From contig CAZUMH010000077.1 of NCBI GenBank assembly GCA_964621645.1, positions 1 through 17,071 of the forward strand: 17,071 nt of DNA, written 5' to 3'. Shown here in pieces: positions 6,696 through 14,386 of the stretch. The translations under genes were made by a program, and so were the position numbers. Numbering within the stretch: the stretch's first letter is position 1; each line of letters begins with the position of its first letter. Under the pieces are notes generated by a model, which saw only the letters and a list, made by a program, of their open reading frames with translations, made no database searches and had not been told where the DNA came from. Source of the stretch: CAZUMH01 sp964621645. GTDB lineage: Bacteria; Zhuqueibacterota; QNDG01; JAGLOF01.

Positions 6696-8738
6696 TCAAT
6701 AAAAAAGCACTTCGCCGCTGATTTCCTGTTTATCAAAGGAGCCGCTCCGCCAGCTGACGGTCAGGTCATTTCCGCCTGTCTTTTCGAAATACTCCACCCT
6801 GATATTATGCAGGCCCTTAGCCAGGGCGATCGTCCCTTCTTGCTCGTGCAGGCCGTGCAGGCCGTCGTTGTCCACTACCAGATGACCGTCAATAAAGAGT
6901 TGGCTGCCGTCATCGGAATCAGTGTAAAAGGCGTATACCGCCGTTTCATCCACCTGTATATATCCTTCCAGGACCACACCAAAATATTCGTCTCTCACCT
7001 CGGGGGGCAGGGTGAAGATGTGAGAGACTCCCGATTTTGCCGGACTCAGCCGCCGGAAGTTGGGCAGTTTGTCCCAATTCCCTTCATAGTAGAGATACTG
7101 CAGTCCCGGCTGCGGCAGAGATATCTGTTGTGCCGGCAGAGGGTTTACTTTCATGAATCTGCGGCTGACGGTGCCGCTCACCGGGCGGCCGTCCCGGAAA
7201 CAGCGGGCCGCTACTGTGGTGCTCTCCTTCACGGTGATTGGTGCGTCGGCCACCGGTGACTCGGCCGACGGATCGCTCCCGTCCAGTGTGTAACGGATGG
7301 TCACATTATCCCTGTCCGACACCAGTCGTACCTGCAGGCTGCTGACAACGGTGGAAAAATCAGCCTCTATGACAGGAGGATTACTCACATCCGGTTTCCC
7401 TTTAATGTCCAGGGCGACCACACTGCATATGGTATCGGGAGGCTGGTTGGGGAGGGTGATGATGAGGGCATCCTCATCCCGCTGGACCGTAAGGCTGTTT
7501 TGGGGATCGGCCAGCATCTTCGCATCCAGAGGATCATTGTAAATACCGGACAGCGCCAGCCTGCCGTCCGCAGGCCAGTCGAATATGTGCAGGAAAAGGC
7601 GGGAATTATCACCCATTCTCTTCTGGGTGCACCTTCCCCATGCAAGTTTTTTAAAGGGACTGGCCTGGGTGCCGTAGATCGCTTCTCCGTTCACTTTCAT
7701 CCAGCGCCCCATGGCCGCCAGCCGCTCCAGGCTTTCCGGCGGCAGGGTTCCATCCGGCCGCGGACCGACGTTGAGGAGAAAATTGCCTCCCTTGGAAGCG
7801 ATATCCACCAGCTTGCGGATGAGATCTTCACTGGACTTCCAGTTCTTGTCGTGTTTGTTCCAGCCCCAATGGTCGTTCATGGTCATGCAGGTTTCCCAGT
7901 CCACCCCGGGCAGTCCGGTGGCCGGAATCTGCTGTTCGGGCGTACCGAAATCTCCGGCGAACTCGCCCTCTTTGTTCATCCCCTCCATACCACTGCGACC
8001 GGCTCCCACCCGGTTGTTGATGATGATATCCGGCTGCAGGCTGCGCACATACTGATAGAGATCGAATCCGTACTCCCGGGTCCAGGTTGATTCCCACTCA
8101 CCATCGAACCAGAGGACACCGATGTCGCCATAGTTGGTCAGCAGTTCCCGCAGCTCGTTTTTCATATATTGAATATAACGGCTGAAATCGGCGCCTTCAC
8201 TGGACCGATCCTTCTCCCAGCCGCGCCGGGGCAGATAGTCGGGATGGTGCCAGTCCATAATGGAATAGTACCAGCAGATCTTCAGACCTTGTTTGCGGCA
8301 GGCCCTGGCCATTTCGGCCATAATGTCCCGCTTAAAAGGAGTGGACATGACATCAAAATCGGTATATTTGGAATCGAAGAGGCAGAAGCCGTCGTGGTGC
8401 TTGCTGGTGATGACGATATATTTCATACCGGCATCTTTGGCCGCCTTCACCCAGGCGTCGGCATCGAATTTAACCGGATCAAACCGGGAGAGAAATGTAT
8501 CGTACTTCTCCAGAGGGATTTGCGCGGTGGTCCTGATCCACTCCGCGTGATTGACCTGGCCATTCCACTCCCCCGCCGGAATGGCGTATAATCCCCAATG
8601 GATGAACATGCCGAATCTGGCATCTCTCCACCAGGCCATACGTTCATCCTGGCTCAGTTCCTTCTTGCCGCAGCCGCCGATTAACAGGGCGGCGGCCATA
8701 AGAGCCAGAAAGGTCGCTTGTACGCTCCGTTTTTCCAT
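6696..8738 (-). CDS. Lipoprotein GH29 alpha-L-fucosidase with chitobiase-like and PA14 C-terminal domains
   Basis: A 680-residue retaining exo-alpha-L-fucosidase that releases terminal fucose from glycans. A lipobox (LLIGGC, C23) followed by GKK indicates a lipid-anchored extracytoplasmic protein. The GH29 barrel (about 34-350) shows RFGMFIHWGLYAIPAGEW (H47), SKHHDGF, YYSIMDWHHPDY, GVLWFDGEWE with the expected nucleophile D212, and SKGGNFLLNVGPRPDG. A beta region follows, then a chitobiase/beta-hexosaminidase C-terminal-type domain (about 455-530, with IRYTLDGSDP). Last is a PA14 domain (about 548-675, with YAFYTDSDDGSQLFIDGHLVVDNDG), a probable glycan-binding module. The start at 8738 has GGAGG seven bases upstream, placed across the stop of the regulator gene 12 bp before it, a sign of tight operon structure. 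The family and the fucosidase activity are secure; the preferred linkage is unknown. Confidence 0.95.
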   Translation of the reverse strand: MEKRSVQATFLALMAAALLIGGCGKKELSQDERMAWWRDARFGMFIHWGLYAIPAGEWNGQVNHAEWIRTTAQIPLEKYDTFLSRFDPVKFDADAWVKAAKDAGMKYIVITSKHHDGFCLFDSKYTDFDVMSTPFKRDIMAEMARACRKQGLKICWYYSIMDWHHPDYLPRRGWEKDRSSEGADFSRYIQYMKNELRELLTNYGDIGVLWFDGEWESTWTREYGFDLYQYVRSLQPDIIINNRVGAGRSGMEGMNKEGEFAGDFGTPEQQIPATGLPGVDWETCMTMNDHWGWNKHDKNWKSSEDLIRKLVDIASKGGNFLLNVGPRPDGTLPPESLERLAAMGRWMKVNGEAIYGTQASPFKKLAWGRCTQKRMGDNSRLFLHIFDWPADGRLALSGIYNDPLDAKMLADPQNSLTVQRDEDALIITLPNQPPDTICSVVALDIKGKPDVSNPPVIEADFSTVVSSLQVRLVSDRDNVTIRYTLDGSDPSAESPVADAPITVKESTTVAARCFRDGRPVSGTVSRRFMKVNPLPAQQISLPQPGLQYLYYEGNWDKLPNFRRLSPAKSGVSHIFTLPPEVRDEYFGVVLEGYIQVDETAVYAFYTDSDDGSQLFIDGHLVVDNDGLHGLHEQEGTIALAKGLHNIRVEYFEKTGGNDLTVSWRSGSFDKQEISGEVLFY

Positions 8739-8750
8739 CTCTCATCCTCC

Positions 8751-9689
8751 TCAATATAATTGCAGTACCGCTTCCGCAGTCGTCTCATCGGTGACGAGGT
8801 CCGTCACTAATCCGCTCGCCAATGCCGCTCCGAGCGCTGCCGCTTTATCATTGCCCCCGGCAACCACCAGGCGGCGGGGGACGGTGCGCAGCGTCTCCAG
8901 ATCGATACCGATAGTCCGCTCCTCCATTTCCCGAGAGCATGTTTCACCACGGACGTTGATGATATGAGTACAGACATCACCGACCGCGCTGCAGCTTTTC
9001 AGCATTCTGATCTCCTGTGGAGAAAAATACTGCGCCTTCATCAGAGTGGACTTCTCCGAGAACCCGCCCACAGAGAAAACGGCCAGGTCGATGTCGCGGG
9101 CTGTCGTGAGGGTGGCTGCGATACTCTTCTCCGCCGCCAGGGCCTGTTTAACGTCGGGACTGTCAACGATGGCGGGGACCGGGAGCAGAAGTGCTTCGGC
9201 TCCCAGGGCCGCCGCGATCAATCCCGTGATCTCCGGAGCGTGGGTGTTGTAGCTCCCCCGGCTGAATCCTCCCACCAGCTGAACGACCCGGACGTCACGT
9301 TTTGGGACCGGCCGCAGCTGCCCGGCCAGGATCTGTAGCGTCGTTCCCCAGGCCGCGCCCAGCAGTATGCCGTCCTGCACCAGATTCTCCAGCTGCCGGG
9401 CTCCGGCCCGTCCCAGCTGCTCCAATCCGACGTGATTACCAGCCAGCACCACCGCTTCCGTCAGCCCGTAAACCCGTCTAAGATCACGTTCCAGCCTGAC
9501 CGATCTGCCGGCAGGATCCAGGATCTCGATGCGGACGATACCCTCTTCCCTGGCCCGGCGCAGAAGTCTTGATACCGCCGGGCGGGAAATTCGAAGCCGC
9601 TCAGCAATCTGCTGCTGGCTCAGTTCCTCTTCATAGTAGAACCGGGCCGCCGCTACCAACGTATCTAATTTTTTCTGGGATGACATCAT
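8751..9689 (-). CDS. SorC-family sugar-responsive transcription regulator
   Basis: A 312-residue cytoplasmic DNA-binding protein. The N-terminus carries a helix-turn-helix (about residues 23-45, LSQQQIAERLRISRPAVSRLLRRA), followed by the SorC sugar-phosphate-binding domain (about 60-312). Motifs of that domain include GAAWGTTL, VVQLVGGFSRG, FSVGGF, SAVGDVCTHIINVRGE and VVAGGNDKAAALGAALASGLVTDLVTDE. Characterised SorC proteins sense phosphorylated sugars; here a fucose-pathway intermediate such as L-fuculose 1-phosphate is a reasonable guess. It is the first gene of the fucose operon, so it probably regulates itself together with the operon. I chose the ATG pair at 9684-9689: the frame stays open up to a TTG at 9767, but that would overlap the -35 box. 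No clear Shine-Dalgarno sequence precedes the chosen start, unlike the neighbours, so the exact start is less sure than the identity. Confidence 0.93.
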   Translation of the reverse strand: MMSSQKKLDTLVAAARFYYEEELSQQQIAERLRISRPAVSRLLRRAREEGIVRIEILDPAGRSVRLERDLRRVYGLTEAVVLAGNHVGLEQLGRAGARQLENLVQDGILLGAAWGTTLQILAGQLRPVPKRDVRVVQLVGGFSRGSYNTHAPEITGLIAAALGAEALLLPVPAIVDSPDVKQALAAEKSIAATLTTARDIDLAVFSVGGFSEKSTLMKAQYFSPQEIRMLKSCSAVGDVCTHIINVRGETCSREMEERTIGIDLETLRTVPRRLVVAGGNDKAAALGAALASGLVTDLVTDETTAEAVLQLY

Positions 9690-9697
9690 GAATATGT

Positions 9698-9727
9698 AAC
9701 ATTTGTTCAACATTAAAGAACATTTGT
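9698..9727. repeat. Two ACAAATGTT direct repeats 21 bp apart in the operon leader
   Basis: On the minus strand the 9-mer ACAAATGTT occurs at 9719-9727 and again at 9698-9706. The offset is 21 bp, two helical turns. Each copy is itself a small palindrome (ACA-AA-TGT; the second copy extends to AACA-AA-TGTT). They lie between the promoter and the regulator start codon, where a repressor would act as a roadblock. Same-face spacing and internal symmetry suggest a cooperative protein-binding site. Confidence 0.35.
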
Positions 9728-9731
9728 GCAG

Positions 9732-9765
9732 GCAAATCAATATACTATTTCCGAAAAAGATTTGC
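9732..9765. promoter_or_regulatory. Inverted repeat GCAAATC / GATTTGC enclosing the -10 box, candidate operator
   Basis: GCAAATC at 9732-9738 and GATTTGC at 9759-9765 are perfect 7-bp inverted arms, 20 bp apart. One arm overlaps the -35 box and the other sits between the -10 box and the expected transcription start. A protein bound to both arms would cover the core promoter. The SorC-type regulator encoded directly downstream is the obvious candidate; binding is inferred. Confidence 0.4.
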
Positions 9766-9767
9766 AA
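9739..9767 (-). promoter_or_regulatory. Sigma70-like promoter of the fucose operon
   Basis: On the minus strand TTGCAA (9762-9767) is followed after exactly 17 bases by TATATT (9739-9744). These match 4/6 and 5/6 of the sigma70 consensus. Transcription would start near 9731, giving a leader of about 42 bases before the regulator ATG. This is the only convincing promoter upstream of the six-gene minus-strand run. Confidence 0.6.
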
Positions 9768-9795
9768 AGAAAAAAAGGATGGATTTGTAAAAATA

Positions 9796-9812
9796 ATTGA
9801 ATATATTTCAAT
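9796..9812. promoter_or_regulatory. Inverted repeat ATTGAA-TATAT-TTCAAT upstream of the lipoprotein gene
   Basis: Perfect 6-bp arms separated by TATAT, located 83 bp before the plus-strand lipoprotein start and 30 bp outside the fucose-operon -35 box. A plus-strand TAGTAT at 9823-9828 could be a -10 box, but no -35 at normal spacing was found, so a promoter for the lipoprotein is not called. The repeat may be a regulator site or chance in an AT-rich stretch. Confidence 0.2.
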
Positions 9813-9894
9813 CTAAACTTTCTAGTATACGTTCCGTACAAAACAGGTATCAATTGTCGTACTGTATTGCATCAAACAAGCGAGGAGGTGCCAT

Positions 9895-10776
9895 ATGCAT
9901 CGCAAAAGTCTCATCACAGCCAGGACGACGGTTTTTCTGCTTATTTTGGCCGTTCTCATTCTGGCCGGATGCGCCGCCAACAAACCCGGCTGGGGCGATC
10001 CGAAATCCGGTTTGATTCTCACCTATCAATGGCCGCAGGATGTTTCCCGCGAATACACCATGAAGGCCGAGCAAAATCAGGTTATGGACATGAATGGAAA
10101 CACTATTGAAACCAATTCCAGCAGCAATGTCTCTCTTACTGTTGTTCCCAAGAGCAAAGAAGGAGACAATACGATGCTGGGGCTGACAATCAACGATATG
10201 TCAATATCCATCAATTCAATGGCGGGTCAGATGAATCCGGACGTGTCACAAATAAAAGGGAAAAGTTTCAGCATGACTCTTTCGCCTCTCGGGAAAGAGC
10301 TGGATATCTCCGGTACGGAAGGATTGGTTTACCAGGTCCCCATGAGCGGCGAACAGAACGCCGCCAACGGTCTGAGAACCTTTTTCCCGGATCTTCCCTC
10401 GGAACCGGCTCCCATCGGCTACACCTGGACTTCCCACGATACCATACACGCCGCGGAAAATATCGACCTGACCATCATCATGATAACCAAAAATACCCTG
10501 GCTGCCCTGGAAACAATTGACGGCAAAGAATGCGTCAAAATAACCGGGATTGTTACTGGAACCATCCAAGGCTCAGGCGAACAGGCAGGCATGAACGTTG
10601 CTCTTGAAAGCGACATGGAGGGGACCGAGACCTGGTATTTCGCCTACAAGGAAGGCATGTTCGTTCAGACCGCCGTCAGCATCCAAAGCGAAGGAACCAT
10701 CGCCATCAGCGGTGCTCAGAACATGACCATGCCCATGACCCAGGAGAGCAAAATCAACGTCAAGCTGGTAAAATAG
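9895..10776 (+). CDS. Lipoprotein of unknown function (DUF6263-like)
   Basis: A 293-residue protein with a clear lipoprotein signal (hydrophobic stretch 12-24, lipobox LAGC, C26), so it is anchored on the outer side of a membrane. The rest is polar and beta-rich with no catalytic motif I recognise. It begins with an aromatic YQWPQDVSREYTMKAEQNQ strand followed by alternating hydrophobic patterns. The overall look recalls the DUF6263 family, whose function is not known; that match is from memory and moderate. GAGGAGGT lies five bases before the ATG and fixes the start. It is transcribed divergently from the fucose operon, with 205 bp between the two start codons, so the two could share control. 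Its base composition looks less GC-rich than the operon. It ends before a strong hairpin at 10825-10860. Confidence 0.8.
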   Translation: MHRKSLITARTTVFLLILAVLILAGCAANKPGWGDPKSGLILTYQWPQDVSREYTMKAEQNQVMDMNGNTIETNSSSNVSLTVVPKSKEGDNTMLGLTINDMSISINSMAGQMNPDVSQIKGKSFSMTLSPLGKELDISGTEGLVYQVPMSGEQNAANGLRTFFPDLPSEPAPIGYTWTSHDTIHAAENIDLTIIMITKNTLAALETIDGKECVKITGIVTGTIQGSGEQAGMNVALESDMEGTETWYFAYKEGMFVQTAVSIQSEGTIAISGAQNMTMPMTQESKINVKLVK

Positions 10777-10824
10777 AAGAGTACTGTAAGCTGGACTGAT
10801 CTTTCTCCAGTCTCTCATGACGTT

Positions 10825-10860
10825 AAAGCCCCGCCCGGCCACCCAGGCCGGCGGGGCTTT
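10825..10860. terminator. Strong GC hairpin, probable bidirectional terminator between convergent genes
   Basis: AAAGCCCCGCCCGGCC (10825-10840), loop ACCCA, then GGCCGGCGGGGCTTT (10846-10860) pair along the whole length apart from one bulged C. The AAA/TTT ends give a short U tract in either direction, but no long T run follows. It lies 48 bp after the lipoprotein stop and 65 bp after the beta-galactosidase stop on the other strand, as expected for a shared terminator. Confidence 0.8.
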
Positions 10861-10925
10861 ACCATTTCGTCGGTATCGGCCCCTGGGAGTTGGATATCCC
10901 TGGATTGACACCGCGGGACTTCAGA

Positions 10926-13900
10926 TCATTCGTCTGTCACTTTCGGCAGGCCGAAACGGGCCACTGCCGCAAGGTCGCCCGCTTTTTTGGGAATGGGACG
11001 GATGGTGAAGCCGAAACTCAGCGGTTTGGGATAGAGCCGGTACTTTTCGATTACACCCGGTCCGCAGCTGCCGTTGCCCAATCCCAGCTGAGCTCCGTCC
11101 AGGGAGAGGATGACCTCTTTCCGGGGATTCAGTTCATTCAGATGTCCGGCCTTGTCCAGGTCCTCGGGCCGGAAGTGCAGCGCCGTGACCGAAAGCGGCG
11201 CGTCCGCCTTGAAGAGGAGGCCCCGGCCCTTGCCGTCCGTCAATGCGGCCCAGCGCACATCCTCGTGGTTGCCCATCTCCTGGGGCCGGACATAGGGGAC
11301 GAACTGATCCGTGACCGTGCTGGAATACAATCCCACCGGAGATCCGGTCTTGCGGTCCGGATAGTTCTCCAGCGGTCCGCGGCCGTACCAGGTGAAGGTT
11401 TCCAGCGTGCCGGAAAGCTCCAGCAGCAGGCCGATCTTGGGCAGAATGGGCAGGTCACCGTAGGGGGCCACTTCGTTTTGCAGGTGGACGGTGCCGTCCG
11501 GGAAGCAGGTATAGGTGATATGGTGCCTGAATCCCGCGCCTTCCCTGCCTTCCTTGGTTATCTGAAAAGAGACGACCACCAGGTTTTTCTCCCGGCTCAC
11601 CGTATGCGATATCTCCTTGACGGCCAGCCGGTTCAGGCCTGCTTCCAGCCAGCGCTTCTTCATATAGTTGTTGTTGTCCGTGGGGGCCCGGTAAGTATTG
11701 AGCACGGGGCCTCCCTCTCCGGCCAGATACTCCGTTTTCTGATATACATAGGAGAGGATCGATCCCTTACCGGTGTCGAAGGTGACGGCATAATCACTGC
11801 CCTTTACGGAAAGGGTGCCCTCTGCTTCGCTGACCGTCTGGGTCAGGGTGGAATCCAGATACAGCGGAGTGGCCGGCGGGCTCTCCCAGGGCAGACGGAA
11901 CTGTTCCCAGGCTACCTCATACCCCTTCTGAGTCCAGGGAGTATCCTCGCTGAGGCGGAATCCCAGGTGCAGCCAGTACTCCGCGCCGGGAAGCAGCTGC
12001 GTAGTGGAATCAGGGACGTTCAGGTAGATGCTCATCCGGGGGCCGACGTCCAGAGTCGGCAGTATTCCGGATTGGATGACGCGGCCGTCCTGGCTCAGGG
12101 TCCAGACGGCTTCATAATCGGAAAGATTGGTGAAGAAGGATTCATTATGGACATAGACGCTGCCGTGATTCAAATCATCCTCTTTCATGAGGACGTTTTG
12201 GTACACCTTCTTCACCTCAGCGGTTTTGGGCGGCAGCTCCCGGTCGGGAAAGACCACCCCATTAATGCAGAAGTTGTTGTCGTTGGGTTCATCGCCGAAG
12301 TCGCCGCCATAGGCCCAGAACTTTTTCCCCTCGGGTGAAACCTTGAGCAGGCCCTGATCGACCCAGTCCCAGATTGAGCCGCCCTGCAGATGTTTATAGC
12401 TCCGGATGGCCTCCCAGTACTCGGCCAGGTTTCCGATGGCGTTGCCCATGGCGTGGGCGTACTCACAGAGTATCAATGGCCGCGTCTGGGGCAGCTGGGC
12501 GTAGCGGATCATGGATTCGATGCGGGAATACATGGGAGAGACGATATCCACATAATCTCTCTGGCCGGCCCGCTCGTAATGCACCGGACGGGAGGGATCC
12601 CGGCGGTGAATCCAGTCGGCCGCCGCCTCGAAGGCGGTGCCGTCACCCGCCTCGTTCCCCAGGGACCAGATGATGACGCTGGGATGGTTCTTGTCTCTCT
12701 CAACCATGCGTTTGATCCGGTCCACATGGGCCCGTTGCCACTCCGGCTTGTTAGCCAGGGTCTGCTCCGGATTGTATCCCATGCCGTGGGATTCGACGTT
12801 GGCTTCGTCGATAAGATAAATGCCGTAGCGGTCACAGAGATCATACCAGTAGGGATCGTCTGGATAGTGGCAGGTCCGCACTGTGTTGATGTTCAGCCGT
12901 TTCATCAGGGTGATATCCTGGATCATTCTTTCCCGGGACACGTAGTGGCCGGTGACGGAATCATGTTCGTGCCGGTTGACTCCCTTGATCAGGACAGGCT
13001 GGCCGTTGACCAGCAGCTGCCCTCCGGCGATTGTAACATCCCGGAATCCCACCCGGCAGGAGAGATGTTCCAGTTCCGTGCCGGAGGCGTCCTTCAGCGT
13101 CAGGACAAGGGTGTAAAGATTCGGCTTCTCCGCGGACCATTTCAGGGGATCGGTCACCCGGGCATTCAGGTGGATGATCGTTTCGCCGTCCGGCTGCACA
13201 AAGAAGCCGCTGCTTTCAGCCAGCGGATCTCCTCCCAGGGGTGCGCCCGCGGTATCGAAGAGGCGGGCCTCGATGGTCGGTTTGTAGACTCCGGTTTGGG
13301 AAAGATTTTTTACCCGGCCGGTGATTTTCAAGGTCGCGTCCCGGTACTGCTCGTCCAGATCGGTTTTGACCCAGAAATCACGGATGAATATCCCCGGCCG
13401 CGAAACGAGATAGACGTTGCGGAAGATGCCGGAGAGGCGCCAGAAATCCTGATCTTCCAGGTAGGAGCCGTCCGACCAGCGGTAAACTTCGGCCGCCAGC
13501 AGGTTTTCGCCGGGAGTAACGAAATCAGTGATATCGAACTCCGCCGGCACCCTGCTGCCCTGGCTGTAGCCCACCTTGCGGCCGTTGATCCAGAGGTAGA
13601 AGGCCGACTCCACTCCATCGAAATGGATGAAGATGCGTCTTCCCTCCCAGGTCTTGGGAACGGTGAAGCTGTGACGGTAGGAACCCACTGGATTATAGTC
13701 ATGCTGGATGTTGGGCGGATCCTTCTTGAAGGGGTAGCGGACGTTGGAATAGATGGGGATGCCGTAGCCGTGCATCTGCCAGTTGGAAGGGACGGGGATC
13801 TCGTCCCACCCGGAAACATCATAATCGGATTTGTAGAAATCCTGCGGCCGCTCCGCCGGCTTCTCGCACCAGTGGAATTTCCAGCTGCCGTTCAGGCTCA

Positions 13901-14087
13901 GCTGCCAGGGCGAGTCGTTCCTCTCACCCGTAAGCGCTGTCTGCAGGTCGGCATAGGGCATCAGGGTGGCGTGGGGCGCCTCCTTGTCTATGCCGATTAT
14001 TTGGGGATTCTCCCAGTCATTCTGCGCCGACAATGGCGACACAGCCGCAAACATCCCCAGCAGCCCGGCTATCACTGTTCTCTTCAT
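10926..14087 (-). CDS. lacZ: Secreted GH2 beta-galactosidase, LacZ-type five-domain architecture
   Basis: A 1053-residue enzyme removing terminal beta-linked galactose; E. coli LacZ has 1024 residues. Order of parts: signal peptide (MKRTVIAGLLGMFAAVSPLSA, cut after A21), sugar-binding jelly roll (about 62-235, with DGSYLEDQDFWRLSGIFR), immunoglobulin-like domain (about 240-350), TIM barrel (about 355-640), a second sandwich, and the small-chain super-sandwich (about 765-1040). Catalytic residues are visible: acid/base E479 in WSLGNEAGDG and nucleophile E542 in LILCEYAHAMGNA. LacZ-type substrate and metal motifs NRHEHD, RTCHYPDDPYWYDLCD and IWDWVDQGL are also present. The start at 14087 is preceded by AGGGGAAG at a spacing of about eight. 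The export signal implies a role on oligosaccharides outside the cytoplasm, alongside the fucosidase and mannosidase. It is a separate transcription unit, convergent with the lipoprotein. Galactosidase activity is likely; another beta-linked sugar is possible, so the symbol reflects architecture. Confidence 0.93.
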   Translation of the reverse strand: MKRTVIAGLLGMFAAVSPLSAQNDWENPQIIGIDKEAPHATLMPYADLQTALTGERNDSPWQLSLNGSWKFHWCEKPAERPQDFYKSDYDVSGWDEIPVPSNWQMHGYGIPIYSNVRYPFKKDPPNIQHDYNPVGSYRHSFTVPKTWEGRRIFIHFDGVESAFYLWINGRKVGYSQGSRVPAEFDITDFVTPGENLLAAEVYRWSDGSYLEDQDFWRLSGIFRNVYLVSRPGIFIRDFWVKTDLDEQYRDATLKITGRVKNLSQTGVYKPTIEARLFDTAGAPLGGDPLAESSGFFVQPDGETIIHLNARVTDPLKWSAEKPNLYTLVLTLKDASGTELEHLSCRVGFRDVTIAGGQLLVNGQPVLIKGVNRHEHDSVTGHYVSRERMIQDITLMKRLNINTVRTCHYPDDPYWYDLCDRYGIYLIDEANVESHGMGYNPEQTLANKPEWQRAHVDRIKRMVERDKNHPSVIIWSLGNEAGDGTAFEAAADWIHRRDPSRPVHYERAGQRDYVDIVSPMYSRIESMIRYAQLPQTRPLILCEYAHAMGNAIGNLAEYWEAIRSYKHLQGGSIWDWVDQGLLKVSPEGKKFWAYGGDFGDEPNDNNFCINGVVFPDRELPPKTAEVKKVYQNVLMKEDDLNHGSVYVHNESFFTNLSDYEAVWTLSQDGRVIQSGILPTLDVGPRMSIYLNVPDSTTQLLPGAEYWLHLGFRLSEDTPWTQKGYEVAWEQFRLPWESPPATPLYLDSTLTQTVSEAEGTLSVKGSDYAVTFDTGKGSILSYVYQKTEYLAGEGGPVLNTYRAPTDNNNYMKKRWLEAGLNRLAVKEISHTVSREKNLVVVSFQITKEGREGAGFRHHITYTCFPDGTVHLQNEVAPYGDLPILPKIGLLLELSGTLETFTWYGRGPLENYPDRKTGSPVGLYSSTVTDQFVPYVRPQEMGNHEDVRWAALTDGKGRGLLFKADAPLSVTALHFRPEDLDKAGHLNELNPRKEVILSLDGAQLGLGNGSCGPGVIEKYRLYPKPLSFGFTIRPIPKKAGDLAAVARFGLPKVTDE

Positions 14088-14149
14088 GGTCGTCTTCCCC
14101 TAACTAAATAGTTCGGATTACAATTCTGCGGGATACATTTACCGGACAC

Positions 14150-14178
14150 AATATACGACAATCATCCCTCTTTTTCCA
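14150..14178 (-). promoter_or_regulatory. Candidate promoter of the GH2 beta-galactosidase
   Basis: On the minus strand TGGAAA (14173-14178) is followed after 17 bases by TATATT (14150-14155), the same -10 hexamer as at the fucose operon. The -35 matches only 4/6, so an activator may be needed. Transcription would start near 14143, with a leader of about 55 bases containing a small palindrome AACTA-AA-TAGTT (14102-14113). Confidence 0.45.
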
Positions 14179-14198
14179 CCCCTGTTTCCATGACATTC

Positions 14199-14213
14199 GA
14201 GCCTGTCAGGCTC
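14199..14213. promoter_or_regulatory. Palindrome GAGCCTG-T-CAGGCTC upstream of the GH2 promoter
   Basis: Perfect 7-bp inverted arms around one central base. The centre (14206) lies about 63 bp upstream of the expected transcription start, a position typical of activator sites. A one-base loop makes an RNA hairpin role unlikely in its full length. Confidence 0.4.
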
Positions 14214-14256
14214 AACGACCGATCGCCCGGGATATCCATCCAGGGTGCCTACCTCT

Positions 14257-14274
14257 GTGGGATATATATCCCAC
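14257..14274. promoter_or_regulatory. Perfect 18-bp palindrome GTGGGATATATATCCCAC
   Basis: A perfect, gapless inverted repeat 183 bp upstream of the GH2 start codon. A shorter relative, GGATATCC, lies at 14230-14237, 27-37 bp nearer to the gene. The symmetry fits a dimeric regulator site; which regulator is unknown. Confidence 0.35.
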
Positions 14275-14357
14275 CGGGTAGTGTGCCGGTCTGCGATACA
14301 CATCACGGGCTATCGAAGTTGGGCCACCACGGAACGAGTACCTGAAATGGATACGAC

Positions 14358-14386
14358 AAAAAAACGGCCCTTCCCGCAGGAAGGGC
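14358..14386 (-). terminator. Intrinsic terminator after the DUF5916 gene
   Basis: Read on the minus strand, a perfect 8-bp stem GCCCTTCC / GGAAGGGC (14379-14386 and 14367-14374) with a 4-base loop is followed by CG and seven T residues (14358-14364). It is 140 bp past the stop of the upstream minus-strand gene and separates it from the beta-galactosidase unit. Confidence 0.85.

Noticed and set aside
9690..9767. A 26-codon N-terminal extension of the SorC regulator from a TTG.
   Set aside because: It would start inside the -35 box and has an unusual composition; SorC proteins normally begin just before the helix-turn-helix.
10890..14111. Two long plus-strand frames (482 and 573 codons) antisense to the beta-galactosidase.
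   Set aside because: Same composition effect opposite a clear LacZ-type gene; no ribosome site or recognisable domain.
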